From: Auricularia sp. M13
Lineage: Eukaryota > Basidiomycota > Agaricomycetes > Auriculariales > Auriculariaceae
Length of the DNA: 64,000 bases
Assembly: GCA_037042915.1 (NCBI GenBank)
Contig: CM073201.1
Coordinates: forward strand, 992,001 to 1,056,000
Reading direction: 5' to 3'
A program made the translations under genes and the position numbers. The notes under the pieces were generated by a model. It was not told the DNA's origin. It ran no database searches and saw only the letters and a list, made by a program, of their open reading frames with translations. This document shows, piece after piece, positions 30,151-42,514 of the stretch. How positions within the stretch are numbered: the stretch's first letter is position 1; the number at the start of each line of letters is the position of its first letter.

Positions 30151-33100
30151 TTAGAAGATATCTACCAGCCCGCGAGCAACGGAAACAGCGCCCACAGGCT
30201 TCGACGAAAAGTCGAAGATGTCGCCACCGCGGTATGCGACCATGTCGCTCGCAATGAGAGCATCTTCGAGTCCGAGGAGTGTGGCGACGTTCGACGTAGC
30301 GAGCGCAATCACATCCTTCTTCGACAGACTTGCCGACTCGCGCAGAATCTGTGTTCGCCATCAGTGATGCTATATTTTCGAAACTGGAACGTACCCAGCC
30401 GAGATCGAAGCGAGCATTGCGCGCCAGGGCTTTGTCGCCCTCACCGACTGCAACAGTCACGTTGTGGGCCAGGAGAATTTCAAGGCCGGACTCTGCTTGC
30501 TCAATGGCTGGCCCGGCAAGCCTGGATGGCAAGGTCAGCGTGGGATACCAAGGGGAGTTGAAAATCTCATCTCACAGGCGTCGCTGACTCCACTGGGAAG
30601 GGAATGGCCGCAGGCGCGTGATGTAAACACCTACGCCTGCAGATGCTCTGCAACGGAATTTAGCGATTAGCCATTGATCTTCAAAGACGTACTAACATTT
30701 CTGAAGCAAGCAGGTGTGCCTCTGTTGCACCAGCGAGGACCAACTTGATCCTTGCTGTTCAACGTTTCCTCGACCTCGGCTTTCAGCTCGAGCAGAGTTG
30801 CAATTTCGTCAGCGCCCTCGACATCAACCACAAGCGGTATGTCACCCTGAGCCGATGTGAGCATCGCGAATTGATATGCGGGAACGCAAACGTACGCTTG
30901 CTGCCAGTTTGAAGTACTTTCCAGCGTCGCCAGGTCCGTCTCCGAGCAGCAGGCGCCGAAGCAAGGCGACCTGCGTGCTGATGCTCACACCGCCCTTGGA
31001 GATCGATGCGTGCAGCGCCACGACGCGCTTCTGAATAGCGCCCTTGGCGAGCTTGTACGGTGCGCCGAGGGAGAACGCCACACTCAAACCGCCAATGACG
31101 CCGCCATGCACCGGAGCAGTCACCGCGGTGCTGACTCCGGAGAGATATGCAATCCTGAAAGAAGACTCAGTTCCCGCGGAGTTTCATGAAATAAATGATG
31201 ACTTACAGCGCATCACGCCCCTCAAACTGCAGACCGTCAACAGCGCGAATGAGAGTGCCGTCCCCGCCCAGAATCTCCGGAATCGACCCGAGCAGGGCGT
31301 CCGGCGCAGCGCCATCGCTCGTCGTGGACTCGGCCGGGATTTCCTGGAGACCAACGTTCGAGCCGTAGGTGATGAGGGACGGTGCGAGCGCGCCGCCTTC
31401 AAGGTCGACGACCTGCTCGGCCTCCGCGGCGAACTGCGAGCACGCGCCGGCGCATTCGACCTTGCCGGCACGCACAACGACCGTGGACGGCGACTCAAAC
31501 GAGCGCGCGGAGAATTCTCCGTCGTCCCGACTCCAGAGCGTCGCCACATTGGTGAAGAGGACCGTGCCAGCAACGGACTTCTTCGGCGTGAGCGGTGGGA
31601 GACCTTCGTACTCGACTGCCTTCTTCGCCTCCTCGTCGAAGTTCGGGGTCTTCGGCAGTTTCTGTAATTCCGCAGGCTTTGACTCCTTGACGTGTTTCAG
31701 CTGCGGGATGCCGTCGATGAAGACCTGCTTTGGGGTAGCAGACAGCGCAAGAGGATGAGAATCCCAAAGCACAATATCTGAAGTCGTTAGTGTTAGACCC
31801 AGACGGGTGACAATTCGCGCATACCAGCATCGTGTCCTACGAGGTCGCTTAGCCAATTCGTTCATGTAAAGTAAGGAAGTCAATCTCACCCTTGCGAATG
31901 GAGCCAATGCGGTGCGAGAGCCCGAGCAAATCAGCGGGCGTGCTCGTCACAGACGACAGAGCGAGATTCCACGGGAGACCATAGAAATGCGCTTGCTGGG
32001 CTTCGTAGAGCAGGAAGCGCGAGTCCAACACCGGGTGGTCACTCTGGGGGTATCATTCAGCGGCATACAAACTGCCAAGCGAAACAGCGTCGGACCTTCA
32101 TCACGACGCGCAAGCCGTTCTCAGCCAGGATCTTCGGTGCGAATTCCGAGCCACGGTATGCCTCGCGCTTGTACCTTTAGACCAGTTGAGAGTTGCGAAT
32201 AGAAGAGTCAAAACTGCCACGAACCTGGCATGGGTGGCAAAGAGCGCGGACGCTGGCGGGCCGCCGTACATTTTCTTCAAAAGGTCGGGGACAAGGTACG
32301 TCTCGTGGGCGTGATGGAACGCTTCGATGTGGAAGTGGAACTCATTCGCAAGCTGCAGTTCCAAAACATTGAGATCAATAACATTAGCAAGTGACCGGAA
32401 GCATTCACCCTGACGATGCCATCCAGGTCGACAGCTGCGTAGCAGTGATTATTAACCTAAATAATATGAGGGTAAAGAGAGGTCAATATGAAGCTGAAAA
32501 GCCTCACCTTTACACGCCCGCGCAGGACCTCCACAAGGGCTTCCCATTGCAGACTTTCGGGGAAGTCGCCCAGGTCGTTCCACTGATGGGCCTGTGCCTT
32601 CACACAGTAGGCGTCCTGAGCTTCTTTCACCTTCCTAGCCTCGTTATACGCGACACTACGGGTGGTTCAGAAAATCGATAGAGTTGAGCTGTGTGCTTAT
32701 TACCGCATGGAATAAATGTTGTCCATTCTGGTGTTTCCGTAGACGCGACTTGGGTTCTCACCGCAGGCTTGTCTACGCAAGAGGTCAGTGCGTTGACTTC
32801 GACTGTATTGACGACGACAAACTTCAGGTAGCGCCAGCGAGGAGGGTAGACGGGCTCAATTCCAGATCCATTGAATGTGAAGGCGGGCTCGAGAAGCTTG
32901 GAGTACGGCGAGCGTTCCTTTGTGGCACGCAGCTTGATCGGGAAGCCCTGACCGCCTGTGGGACGAGTTAAACACGGCGCGTTCTGCATCCACTTGAGAG
33001 CTTACCGATCGCGTTGGCGGAGCCGGGCAGAATGAGAGCAGTCGTAACACCTCCACTTATAGACAATTCAAAGGCAGCATCATGCGTGTTCAAACCGTCC

Positions 33101-33861
33101 AGCGCACGCAGCCTAGTTGATCATGAGACGCATTTTCACGGCGAATGAGTAGCATACCATGGCTGCGTGATGCCATGACGCGAGTTACCGTCCGATGAAC
33201 CTGGTTGAGGATGAGACACTTCGTAACGATGTACTGAGGGATTTTACGAGCCTCGAAGAGAGGGGTTTGAGTAAACGCCGATGTGAGAATGAAGATCCAC
33301 AATGCTTTGGCATGTATCAACGACACGAACGAAGGCCATTCCGATGCGAGAGCTCACCCAGGTGTGACCCAGCCGCCTTTCGCGTCGATGGTGTCGAACA
33401 GCACGGATTCAGGGAGCAGGGAACGCGAGAATTTGCCCACATGGCGGATGACGCCGCCGTCGAGGAAGATATCGCCGTGAATGATCTCCTGCCGTCGTCG
33501 TTGCCAGTCCATATGGTCGCGTTCTACATCCAGATGAGCAATAGCAACGAAAATAACGCGCCGCAGAGCTCGTCACCTTGATAAGTGTGGCCTTGGTGCC
33601 ATGCTCGAAACGGTCCGAATGGCTGCGGGACGCGAAGTCGCGCGGGGGCTCGACGGGCGCGTGCAGCGCGGCGCAGGTCGCGAGGATGGCCTGGGCGTTG
33701 ATGGGCACCGTGTGCGCTGTGCCGCTAGCGGTGCCGGCATTGAACAGCATGCTCGATGAGCTCGCGAGCACGATAAGAGCCAGCGCGACGAGCGCGCCGA
33801 GACGCGCCATGGGCGTGCGGGGCGCGCGCGCCGCGGCGTAGGCGGGCTGCTTCGCGTCCAT
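30151..33861 (-). CDS. Membrane-anchored amidohydrolase-family protein
   Basis: About 16 exons. The N-terminus (MDAKQPAYAAARAP) has one hydrophobic segment at residues about 20-40, predicting a type II anchor or signal anchor. Domains: a composite beta-domain with GDIFLDGGVIRHV, metal-binding VDLHSHIGVYSN, GGVTTALILPGSANAIGGQ, WRYLKQACGENPSRVYGNTRM, HIEAFHHAHETYLVPDLL (His-rich metal site), VVMKSDHPVLDSR (final Asp-type motif) and LWDSHPLALSATPKQVFIDG. A second, degenerate amidohydrolase-like half ends TVAVGEGDKALARNARFDLGW, ALATSNVATLLGLE and SVARGLVDIF. Related fungal proteins are annotated as imidazolonepropionase-like or CE9-like amidohydrolases of unknown substrate. It contains a 12-nt microexon, one candidate GC-AG intron (33201-33251) and one apparent single-base insertion at about 30748-30752. 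Confidence 0.8.
31825..31836 (-). other. 12-nt microexon of the amidohydrolase
   Basis: Between IRKG and DIVLWDSHPL the only in-phase path uses a 12-base exon, GACACGATGCTG. It is bounded by CTCGTAG upstream and GTATGCGC downstream, and completes RKGHDADIVLWDSHP. This matches the Lys-Gly-x-Asp-Ala-Asp-hydrophobic-Val pattern expected in amidohydrolases. Confidence 0.75.
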
Positions 33862-34162
33862 CGTCGTACGGTGTCGGGGAGCAAGTCGCGTGCTGTTGCG
33901 TGCTTGGTCCTCGTCACGGTCGTCGCGGCACCCGGGCTGCCGGCAAGATGGCCGCTACAGGCACCGCGACAATCCGCGTGGGACAAGTTCTTTGAATCTG
34001 ATAAGATTCGGCATCTGGATTCTGGACCATTATCATTTCTGGCCACCATCGACGCATTGTCACTTGTGTTCCAAGTCTACCCTAACCTCCACAAATACAA
34101 TTGAGGATCCAACAACAGCAACGAGAGCACAACATCAATCGCATTCCCAAACCAGTGAGGCT
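33862..34162. other. Intergenic region
   Basis: About 300 bp between the 5' end of the amidohydrolase and the 3' end of the MFS transporter. No feature recognised. Confidence 0.4.
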
Positions 34163-35864
34163 CTAATCGTAGTCCTTTTCATCATTTCCATTTTGCCTCA
34201 GCACGTTGTTGGGGAGCCAAGTACTTGCGTAAACGCAACACAGGCTCATGAGACTGAAGATCAAATACGCAAACCATCCGCCGAGGATGTTCCTCTCCAC
34301 GCTCAGCGCATAGAGCGAGGTGGCAATGGTGGGCCCCACGGCGCGCATGACGCTCGTAGTCGTCTGAACAACGCCATTCGTGGCTCCGAGCGCCGCACGC
34401 GATGCCGTGGCGACCATGAAAATGTTGACCGTCGCGTATGCGCTGCTCACGGCCATCCCCAGGAGATACTGCACCGCGATGACCATCCACACCAGCACAT
34501 TCGCGCTCCCCGTGAGTCGCGCAAAGGTCTGCATGACGGGGAACGTCGTGAATATCAGCGTCAAGGCGATGACGCCCGCCATGAACATGCGTTTTGGCCC
34601 CAGGCGGCGAGGGCCGGAGGGAAGGCGCGGGCCTGCATGATACCGTTGGAGATGCCGTAGACAGCAAGTGCGATACCGATGGATTTGGGCGTGAGACCGA
34701 GCCCGCCGCTCGCCACCGATGTGGCAAAGACCAGCGGCTGCAGCACGCTGAACGCGATCTCCGTGACTGCAAGCAGGTTGTAGTTGACGATGACCGCGAG
34801 CAGCGGCCCTCTGAGGATGCTCCTTAGCGAAGCAGGCTCAGGTTCGGGCTCAGGGATCTCGGGAGTGGAAGGCGTGGAGGGCGTGTCTGGAAGTTCAGAA
34901 AGCTGGTGATAGTCCCTTCCGGCTAAATTGCGATGGAGCGGGCGGGTCTGCATTTGGGGAGCGTTGAATGATCGTGGGGCACGCAAAACATCGTTGTGAG
35001 AACGCACCTCGCGCAGGAAAAACAAGGCCAGGGTGAAAATCACGATTGAATAGGTTGCCGCGACCAAGCAAGGCAGCAAGTATGGATACTCCTTCCAGAA
35101 TGGGTGGCCAAACCACCCCGGATAGCGCTCATAAGGGTGTGACAGCGTCCCGCCGAGGAATGGGCTGTGCGGGAATGTTCAACGGCCAGCTGCATCGGGC
35201 GCCAGATTTACACACCCAACGGTTGCTCCCAGGCACCATGCCATGGGCATGAGCGCAAAGCCCTGCGCCACGTTCGTCGAGTCTGTGAGCTCGCCCATGA
35301 CAGTCTTGACCACGCCGATATTGCCGTTCGTAGCGCCGGCGAACGCACGTGACGCGATGACTGCCCAGTAGCTTTTCGACATCCCAAAGCAGATCGCAGA
35401 GAGGATCTGGCCCATCGTGCCTATGAGCAGCAGCGGACGTCGCCCTATACGGTCCGAAAGCCGTCCCCATTGGAACACACAGGAAGCCTCGGCGACGAAA
35501 AACATGGATTCCTGCGTGGAAAAGTCGTGAGACGGGCCCTGGATGGCGCGAGACGCGCTCACAATGATCCCCGCGTAGTATCCGAGCTTTTTGTCGTCCC
35601 CTCCCGTCACGCCCAGCTCCTGCACCAGCTGTGGCAGCGCGATGAGCGCGGATGCACAGGATTGATAACGCAATTCGAGCGCACCTGGTTGATGAACGGC
35701 AGGATGAGCGACGAGCTTATGGGCTCTGCGAGCTGTATCCCGAGCAGGATCGCGATCTGCAGCTTGGGCAGCGGCGTCGGCGCTGTCCGCTGCGGCGGGG
35801 GCTTCTCTACGAGCGTCTCGACGCTGAGCAGGCTCGCGCGCTCGACGTCTCTCTCATCATCCAT
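34163..35864 (-). CDS. MFS transporter, DHA1-like (ZRT/TCR type)
   Basis: Four exons; introns after PFINQ, after YYAGII (48-bp class) and after GATVG. An N-terminal acidic tail (MDDERDVERASLL) precedes TM1 (IAILLGIQLAEPISSSLILPF). MFS signature A is VFQWGRLSDRIGRRP; the TM4-5 region is RAFAGATNGNIGVVKTVMGE. This set is typical of the ZRT1/TCR-like drug:H+ antiporter clade in fungi. A cytoplasmic central loop is Pro/Glu-rich (TPSTPEIPEPEPEP). The C-terminal half has LLGMAVSSAYATVNIFMV and ends NGNDEKDYD. The frame is lost by one base at about 34605-34612 between MQARAFPPAL and RRLGPKRMFMAG; no intron fits. Substrate unknown. Confidence 0.82.
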
Positions 35865-38591
35865 TGGCACGGGGAGGGGACGGGGGAGACGGGGGCCACT
35901 GCCAGGGGCCAGCTGAGCGAGTACATAAACGATTCGCGTAGGTGGGGCAGCCGCAATTGGCTACGGGGGCGCGGACCGGAAGGGGAAGGTCAACGTAAGA
36001 GATCCGTCCACCGTCCCATTCGTCCTATGGCCATTCGCGGTGACCGCCGCTTCTGCTGACTCGTCGCCTGGTCCAGGTTGGCCGGTCCGTTGCGTGGAAC
36101 GTTCGCCAGCGCGTCTTCCAGGCCACTCCGGGCGCCTGGCGTGCGCTGTCAGCGCAAGAAGTCCAGAAGCTGCTTGTGGCACGCCACCAAGCACCCGCAA
36201 TGGGGAGAGCTCCCTCGGAACGCCATTCAGCGGCCTAACTTCGCGATCCGCGCACCAGGCTCTACCCCATATTGCTCTCCAGATTGTCACTGTCTGCGTG
36301 TATCTGCTCACTGGAGGCTCCAGCGCGCAAAGACGCCGCTCACATCTTTTCTTCTCGGATTCGGATCACCTTCAGCGCGACCCTGCGATTGCGTCTGTCA
36401 TCTCTGAATCAGTCGAGCCCTGTGTCCTGTTCCGACCACTGTTCCTTACTCACACAGTGACAATGGGCCTCGCTTCGTGGAGCTTGCTGCCACTGGACGC
36501 ATCGCATCGTATAGTGTACCTTCCAGCGGGAAGGTCATTGAACTATCACCTATCTCGATCGCCCGTCACCGTCTTCAAAAGTGTAGTATTTGCCTTGTCT
36601 CTCAACACCGTCCCGTTACACCAACTTCTGGGTGGCCTGGAACATCGACTGTAACCTCCGAGTCGCCGCGGCCAACGTTAAACGTTTTACTCATGACCGC
36701 CTGGTGACAAATCCCGGCGCTTTACTTCCTCGCCGTCCAGCTGCTACTATAACCGGAATAGAAGCGGCCACTTTCGTGGTTTGCGTCCTTCCTCACCTCC
36801 CCTTCCTCTCGGCTCATCATAGTCTCAAAGTGCATGTATTGAATGGTCGAAAATTACGAGGGCTTAATTTTTGAGGCAGCATCTGTGTCTCTGGGGTCGT
36901 GCCGGTGTGATCACAGAAGTGGTTGGAAACCAAGCTTTGCAGTTGCTCATGTTCCACTCACATTCCAGCCTTGAAACTTCCCAGGAATGTTTTAACATGC
37001 TATACTAAGGTATATTTCTGTTCCTAGCTTGCTAGCTTGACATTAGGATGCACAATGCTCGAATGATGTCAGCCATTTTGAGATCAAAACTCATGATATG
37101 AAGTTCCAACCGCTCATAGACCACAATGCCATTGCTAGTGCATCAGGATGCATGTATCCAAGATGGAACTACCTTGCATGAATTTCTCAAGATTTATGAA
37201 CAAGCACGGCGGGAGGGAAAGGCGAAAAGTCCGAGTGGCCGCTTCCGTGAGGGGTGGCCGCTTCTATTCCGGTTATAGTATGTAGTCCTCGTGCCCTGCA
37301 TTTTTGCGTGAGGCTCAAAGCTGGTGAGTCGCAGCTCGGCGCCGACTTCACTGCGCTGCTCTGCCTCCCGGCCAGCCACGGCAACTCCATCCATCTGAGG
37401 ATCGGCCAGGCACGATCACCCTAGTTTCAGGAGGATTGGAGCAGGCTACGAACTGGAGGTTTCTCGTAATCGGAAAGGTGTGTTCCGTGCTTCATATTGG
37501 GCGTAGCTGTTAAAGAGGAATTTGGTGTCTGAGTTTGCCATTGGCTAGTCACAGCGCACCTTTCGTCGGATCGGCGAGATTGTGCACCATGTCCCTCCTT
37601 GCATCCCAGCAATCTGAATTCCCTCGCCGATCTTGGCGCAGTAGTGTTAAAATTTGACAGTTTTGGGACCTAAAACTGGCAATTGCAGATTTACAGGATT
37701 TCTTTCTCAACGCACCATTCGATGCGCTGGAGCTGGAGATTGTGCAGAAAGTGCATGGGGCGGAAAACTCTGAGCTTCTGCGCTACTCGTAGTTATACTT
37801 ACTTACAGCTTGAGCAAGATCGCGGGAAAGGTGCGGGTCTGTTCAATGTTGACGCCGAGGAGGCAGTCCAGCTTAAATAGTGGGAGCGACAATGTATTCT
37901 TGGCGACGAGAAATATTAGCTCGATGCCCAGTCTCAGAGGAATCTGCCACATGCAAAGCCTATCTGAAGTTCGTAAGTAGAAGGCGTGTCAACCATTAAC
38001 TGGGGGGAGGACTCGGAGTTTGCCCGAGTGATTGAAGTGTGCGGAACAGTGAGAAGAGCAAGTTTGACGATGGCTCACGCCTGGAGACCCAGATGGTACA
38101 CTTGTCGATCGATGAACAACGCGTGCCATGGGCTGTCAAACGATTTTCTCTGCCGCAAGGAGGGCATAGAATCGGTCTCTACGGTTGGAAAACCGCTAGC
38201 TCATGAGAAAAATTGAGACCGCATGGCGAGGGCATGGTGCGATGATGGGAAGCGCCTTTACACAGCGAGGATGCGTGTGCGGTTGGTCATACGCGGCGGC
38301 CGGAATCAAAAATGTCGATTATAGCTCTCGCCGCTCCGCGCCAACTCGTCGTCACTCGTTTCAGACCACCAAGGCGCCGTCGGGGCTTGCTCGCAGGCTG
38401 AATACCGTCGAGGGCTGCTGTTCATTCGCGGATAATCCTGATTTAATATAATCGGGGTCGTCAGCCGAAAGAACAACAGGTGCCCAAAGAACAATAGGCA
38501 GCGCGCCACACGCGACCATAAAGCACGGCAACAGGGCGGCCCAGCACCCGCACGCCCTTGTAGCCTTAGCTTTTCCACGCCCAGCAGAGCC
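35865..38591. other. Gene-poor region, 2.7 kb
   Basis: Only short ORFs without domains. It contains the TA-flanked MITE-like element at 36747-37278. The rest is moderately AT-richer than the neighbouring genes. The last few hundred bases should include the promoter of the TRP-like channel gene. Confidence 0.45.
36747..37278. mobile_element. MITE-like element with TA target duplication, 532 bp
   Basis: Perfect 25-bp terminal inverted repeats beginning CTATAACCGGAATAGAAGCG, flanked on both sides by TA (36745-36746 and 37279-37280). Weaker inverted similarity continues inwards (GGCCGCTTCC copies near the right end). No transposase is encoded. TA duplication and short inverted repeats suggest a non-autonomous Tc1/mariner-type or similar DNA transposon. 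Confidence 0.7.
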
Positions 38592-41133
38592 ATGGTGCTC
38601 GCTTCCCTCGCCGCCTGGTCGCGCGCGCTCGCCGTTCTTTTCCTCACGCTGCCCCTCGCCCACGTACACGCCCACGAAGACAAGCTATGTGCGTCCTAAT
38701 ATCCAGCTCCAGATTATATCTTGTGCTCACCCAGTCAACTACACAGTCACGTCCTCCGTAACCTACTGCGCCGAGCCCCGCGCCCTGCTCATCCAAGAGT
38801 TCAATGTGCAATACATCAGAGCCAATAACTCGATCATTTTCGACATCCAGGCCGCCTCAGTCGAGGATGACCTCAAAGTCATCGGCAACCTCATGCTGAC
38901 CGTCAGTCTACCACGCTCCCGAGCACGACGGGACTCTGACATGCCCTTGCGCAGGTGTACGGGATGAACTCGCTCAACGTGAGCATCGACTTTTGCTCGA
39001 TTGCGAACGGCGCCTTGTGTCCTCTGCCGACATACAACTTCAACGGCTCCAGCGTCATCCCGCTCGATTTTACTCGAATCTCTTCGATGTCTCGCAACAC
39101 GTGCCCACAATAGCTTACGTCGTCCCGGACATCGAGGCCTTTGCACAGCTTACGCTCACACGTGTCGAGGACGGCGAGGTCGTGGCCTGCGTCCAGTCGA
39201 CGCTGAGCAACGGCTGGTCGCTGCACCAGCCGCCGGCGACGTGGGCCACGATCGTCATCGCCATATTTGCCCTGCTTGCTGCTCTGTTCCAGTCTCGTTA
39301 CCAAGCATCGCGTCCTGTCACCACTGCATCATCTCCGTCGTACGCGACCACTAGATTCATAGACCTCATGCACTTCTTCCAGCACATATGTATCACTGTG
39401 AGTTTCCCGGCTTGCTTGACGCGCGGCTTGAAGACTGACATCTGCGCAGGGTCTTGTTTCCATCAACTATCCTCTTGCATATCGCCAATTCGTCCTCAAC
39501 TTCGCATGGGCCTTTGGCCTCATCCGCATCAGCTCCATCCAGCGCGCCATCGACAACCTGCGCCATCACACAGGCGGCAAGCTGCCCGACGGCTCCCTCG
39601 ATGCGGTCGACTACACGAACCGCAAGCTGAGCCCGTACAACATCCCCTCGACCGCAGGCAGCGTCAACCTTGCTGTGCCCGCAGTTGTCACGCAACAGCA
39701 GGAGAACGCGCTCCCGCCTGGCATCCCCACCTTCGTCAACTCGCTGCACATCTCGAACCAGAATGCGTTCCTCACGCTCTTCTTCACCCTTCTGCTCTGC
39801 ATTTGCGCTGCCATTGCCTTCTTCGGCATCATTTACGGCGCCCTCGTTTGACCGAGCGTCTGCGCAAGGAGCGCACGCCCGAGTGGGTTGTGCGCTTCCG
39901 GGAAGACTTCGTACAGGTCCTGCAGGCGCACGCTGTGCTTCTGGTATGTAACATCCCTCTTGTTCCCCATCGTGAGGCGTGGTATTGACGGCTATTACAG
40001 GCTTTCTTGTGCCTTCTGCCCGTGCTCACGCTGGCCTTCTTCCAGTGGTCGTTCAAGGACAGCTGGTTTGCAGTGCTGCTCTCGGTGATCGTTTTCCTCG
40101 TAGTCCTCGGCGGCGCAGTCTGCCCGCTGAGTCGCGCCTTCTGGGCGTCGCGCAGGGTCGGCGCCGATGCGCTGCAGTCGCTCCCGAACTCGCCTACGCC
40201 GCCCGCTCTTCGCGCAGTTCCGCGCGGCGCGCTGGAGCTTCATGGACATGACGATCGCGTCGTTCATCCTGAAAGCGCTGGTGCTCGTCGCCGGCCGGCC
40301 ACACGCGCTGTTCCAGGTCGTCTTCCTGTTGGTGCTCGAGGCGCTCGCGCTGCTCGCGCTCTGCATCGCGCGCCCGCACAAGAGCCGCGGCGGCGACGCG
40401 TTCGCGATCTTCCTGGCCGTCGTCCGGCTGCTGACCGTCGCGCTGCTCATCCCGTTCGTGCAGCAGCTGAGCATCAAGCCCATCCCGCGCGCGGCGCTCG
40501 GCATGGGCTCCGCCGTCGTCTCCTCCGTCACGGTCGTCGTGCTCTTCTTCAGCATCGTCATCAACGCGCTCTGGGGCCTCTTCCGCGTGCCGAACCCGTG
40601 GCGGCTCTGGCGCGAGCGCCGCGCGCGCTCGCCCCGGACGAGCAACTCGTCCGGCAGCGGCACTGCTGCAGACAACGATTACGACTCGTGGGCGCAGGGC
40701 AAGCCGTGGACGCCGACGCCCAGCGCCGAAAGCGTACATGTCCGAGTTGCCGCCGCGCCCGGGCCCGCCCGAGCTCGAGTCGCGCTTCGCGACGCCCGCG
40801 CGCGACATGGGGCCCGAGCGGGTGCGGAGCACGAGCGGCTTCACCGTCTCGAGCCTGCCGTCGCGGTCCAGCGTGCTCTGGCCGCCGTCGTCGCCCGGGC
40901 ACCCGCCGCCCTCCTCGCCGTCGTCGTACGGCCGCCCGCTGTCCGGCGGCGCAGGGTACGGCTTTGCGTCCGCGCCGCCCACGCCCAGCGCGTCGTCCTC
41001 CGCGTTCCACTCCGCCGCGAGCCACCCGCGATTAGACTCGGTCTCCGAGCGCGACCTGGAGGAGATCCGCGAGCACCGCCGCTCGTCCGACACCTCGATA
41101 TCCTCGAGAACTGAACGCCAACGAGAGAGATGA
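38592..41133 (+). CDS. TRP-like ion channel / flavin-carrier-like membrane protein
   Basis: A secretory signal (SRALAVLFLTLPLAHVHAH) leads into an ML-like lumenal domain (TVTYCAEPRALLI-type start, QEFNVQYIRANNSIIFDI, VSIDFCSI, YNFNGSS). This is followed by at least eight hydrophobic segments, including TWATIVIAIFALLAALF, FLTLFFTLLLCICAAIAFFG and AVVSSVTVVVLFFSIVINAL, then a long Ser/Pro-rich cytoplasmic tail (SELPPRPGPPELESRF). The order matches fungal TRP-ML/Pkd2/Flc family proteins (ER, Golgi or plasma membrane; Ca2+ and FAD transport roles). Introns lie after DKL, after LMLT, after ICIT and after AVLL. Four single-base frame breaks are needed: about 39067 (T run), 39846 (T run), 40197 and 40729 (A run). 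These make it either indel-affected sequence or a recent pseudogene; I favour the former. Confidence 0.75.
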
Positions 41134-41583
41134 TGATTTCGTTCGTCTTCCGCATTTCTCTGTCTCTCTCTTGGCTCTTGGGGTTCATCGATGTCTCGTT
41201 ACGCATGCAACACATAGATTTGTACTTACAATTACACACCTACTCACACATTTCATACCTACCGACCATCATGCACTATCTGCCTCTGTACACCATTACC
41301 TACCCACCCGATACCTTCATTTTCATTTATAATATTTGATTACTTACGAGTTGCGAATCAAAAATCTGGAGTGCACTGAGGTTCAAAGTTGCGCCTGTGG
41401 CAAAGTTGCGATAACATTCAGCAGTACATGTGATTCTACAATACGATGTCGGAAACAGCCCCGTGTACATCTAAGGAAAGGAATGGCAAGCGCAAAGCCA
41501 GGTGGGGGTGATGGTACATGGTCTAATAGGGAGGTGGTGTGTAAGGTAAAGGGAGACATTCTGTCATGAGAGAAACATGTAGA
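41134..41583. other. Intergenic region
   Basis: About 450 bp, AT-rich just after 41200. It probably holds the 3' ends of the two convergent genes. No repeat or RNA recognised. Confidence 0.4.
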
Positions 41584-42093
41584 TCATGTTGCTCGCGGTG
41601 TGCTGAGGAAGTCCACGGTGGGCAACCTCACCTCCTCGCCGTCCATCTTGGTCGCATAGCACGACGTCGGCAGCTGGTCCAGCAGCGTGTCTTCTTCCTC
41701 GTCGCTGTACAGCGCGGGGTCGCATGCGGCGTCGTTGGCGTTCGGCACGCGCATGAAGACCGTCGAGCTGGCTGTTGCCCGCGCACGCGCCTTGAGGACT
41801 TGCAGGGCGATGCGCCGCGCTTCGCCGCGCAGGAAGGTGTCGTATGCGGTCGCTTGCAACGGCGCCGAGGTCGCGGTCCGCGTCGTTGTGGCGGCGTAGT
41901 ACATCGCGGCCTTACGCGTCGCCAGAGCTTCCGCGCGGCGATCAGCTCGGCCTGCGCATGCCCCATATTGTGAGTGAGCTTCAGCTCTTCCTCGGATAGA
42001 GTGGCGAATCAATCTCACCTGAAGTTGCGCATATTTCAGCGACTGAAGCACAGTTGCACGGTTGACCGGGAGCGGCTGTTCCTGGCGCGACAT
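41584..42093 (-). CDS. Unknown small protein
   Basis: It starts MSRQEQPLPVNRATVLQSLKYAQLQ, then either continues or is split by an intron starting GTGAGATT right after AQLQ and ending ATGCGCAG. The later part reads EALATRKAAMYYAATTTRT, AYDTFLRGEARRIALQVL and MRVPNANDAACDPALY, and ends with the acidic DEEEDTLLDQLP. With the intron, AELIAAR follows AQLQ, but one base must be lost near 41930 to rejoin the long frame. Without the intron, 169 codons are open. Helical, Ala/Arg-rich, no membrane segment. Family not recognised. Confidence 0.5.
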   Translation of the reverse strand: MSRQEQPLPVNRATVLQSLKYAQLQVRLIRHSIRGRAEAHSQYGACAGRADRRAEALATRKAAMYYAATTTRTATSAPLQATAYDTFLRGEARRIALQVLKARARATASSTVFMRVPNANDAACDPALYSDEEEDTLLDQLPTSCYATKMDGEEVRLPTVDFLSTPRAT

Positions 42094-42514
42094 GGGTGGA
42101 GGACGAGGATAGAAAGGATGGCGGGAGGTCGGGGGATGAGAGGGCTGGAGAGAGAGAAACACGCGGAAAGGGGAAGGGGGACCTCAAGGTGGCTGCGGGA
42201 GCTATCGAGTCGCGCCAGGGGCCTGATCCCTTTAGTCGATGTGCTAAAATTGATTGTCCCGAACAATTGTTCTTTTCGATCGGTGCGCCAACCTGGCGGC
42301 GTCCTGCAGCGACGTTACATCGTGCCAATATTATTTGAGGATAATGGTCGATGATCTTGGAGCGCAGTCTTTCCGGGGAACTTGGGTCCCTGGTCGCTTC
42401 ATGAAACATCTTTTATGAATGTTGTGTTTTATCATAATCGATGTTTCTTCGCCTATCGACCGTTGTCACGGTCGGCCGAGGCATCGGGAAGAAATTTACA
42501 CAGCAGGCTGAACC
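42094..42514. other. Intergenic region
   Basis: About 420 bp between the small unknown gene (5' end) and the 3' end of the OPT transporter. No feature recognised. Confidence 0.4.

Noticed and set aside
30300-30420. Apparent frameshift near the end of the amidohydrolase
   Set aside because: Explained by a GT-AG intron (GTACGT...ACACAG) joining ARFDLGW to ILRESASLSKKDV in phase.
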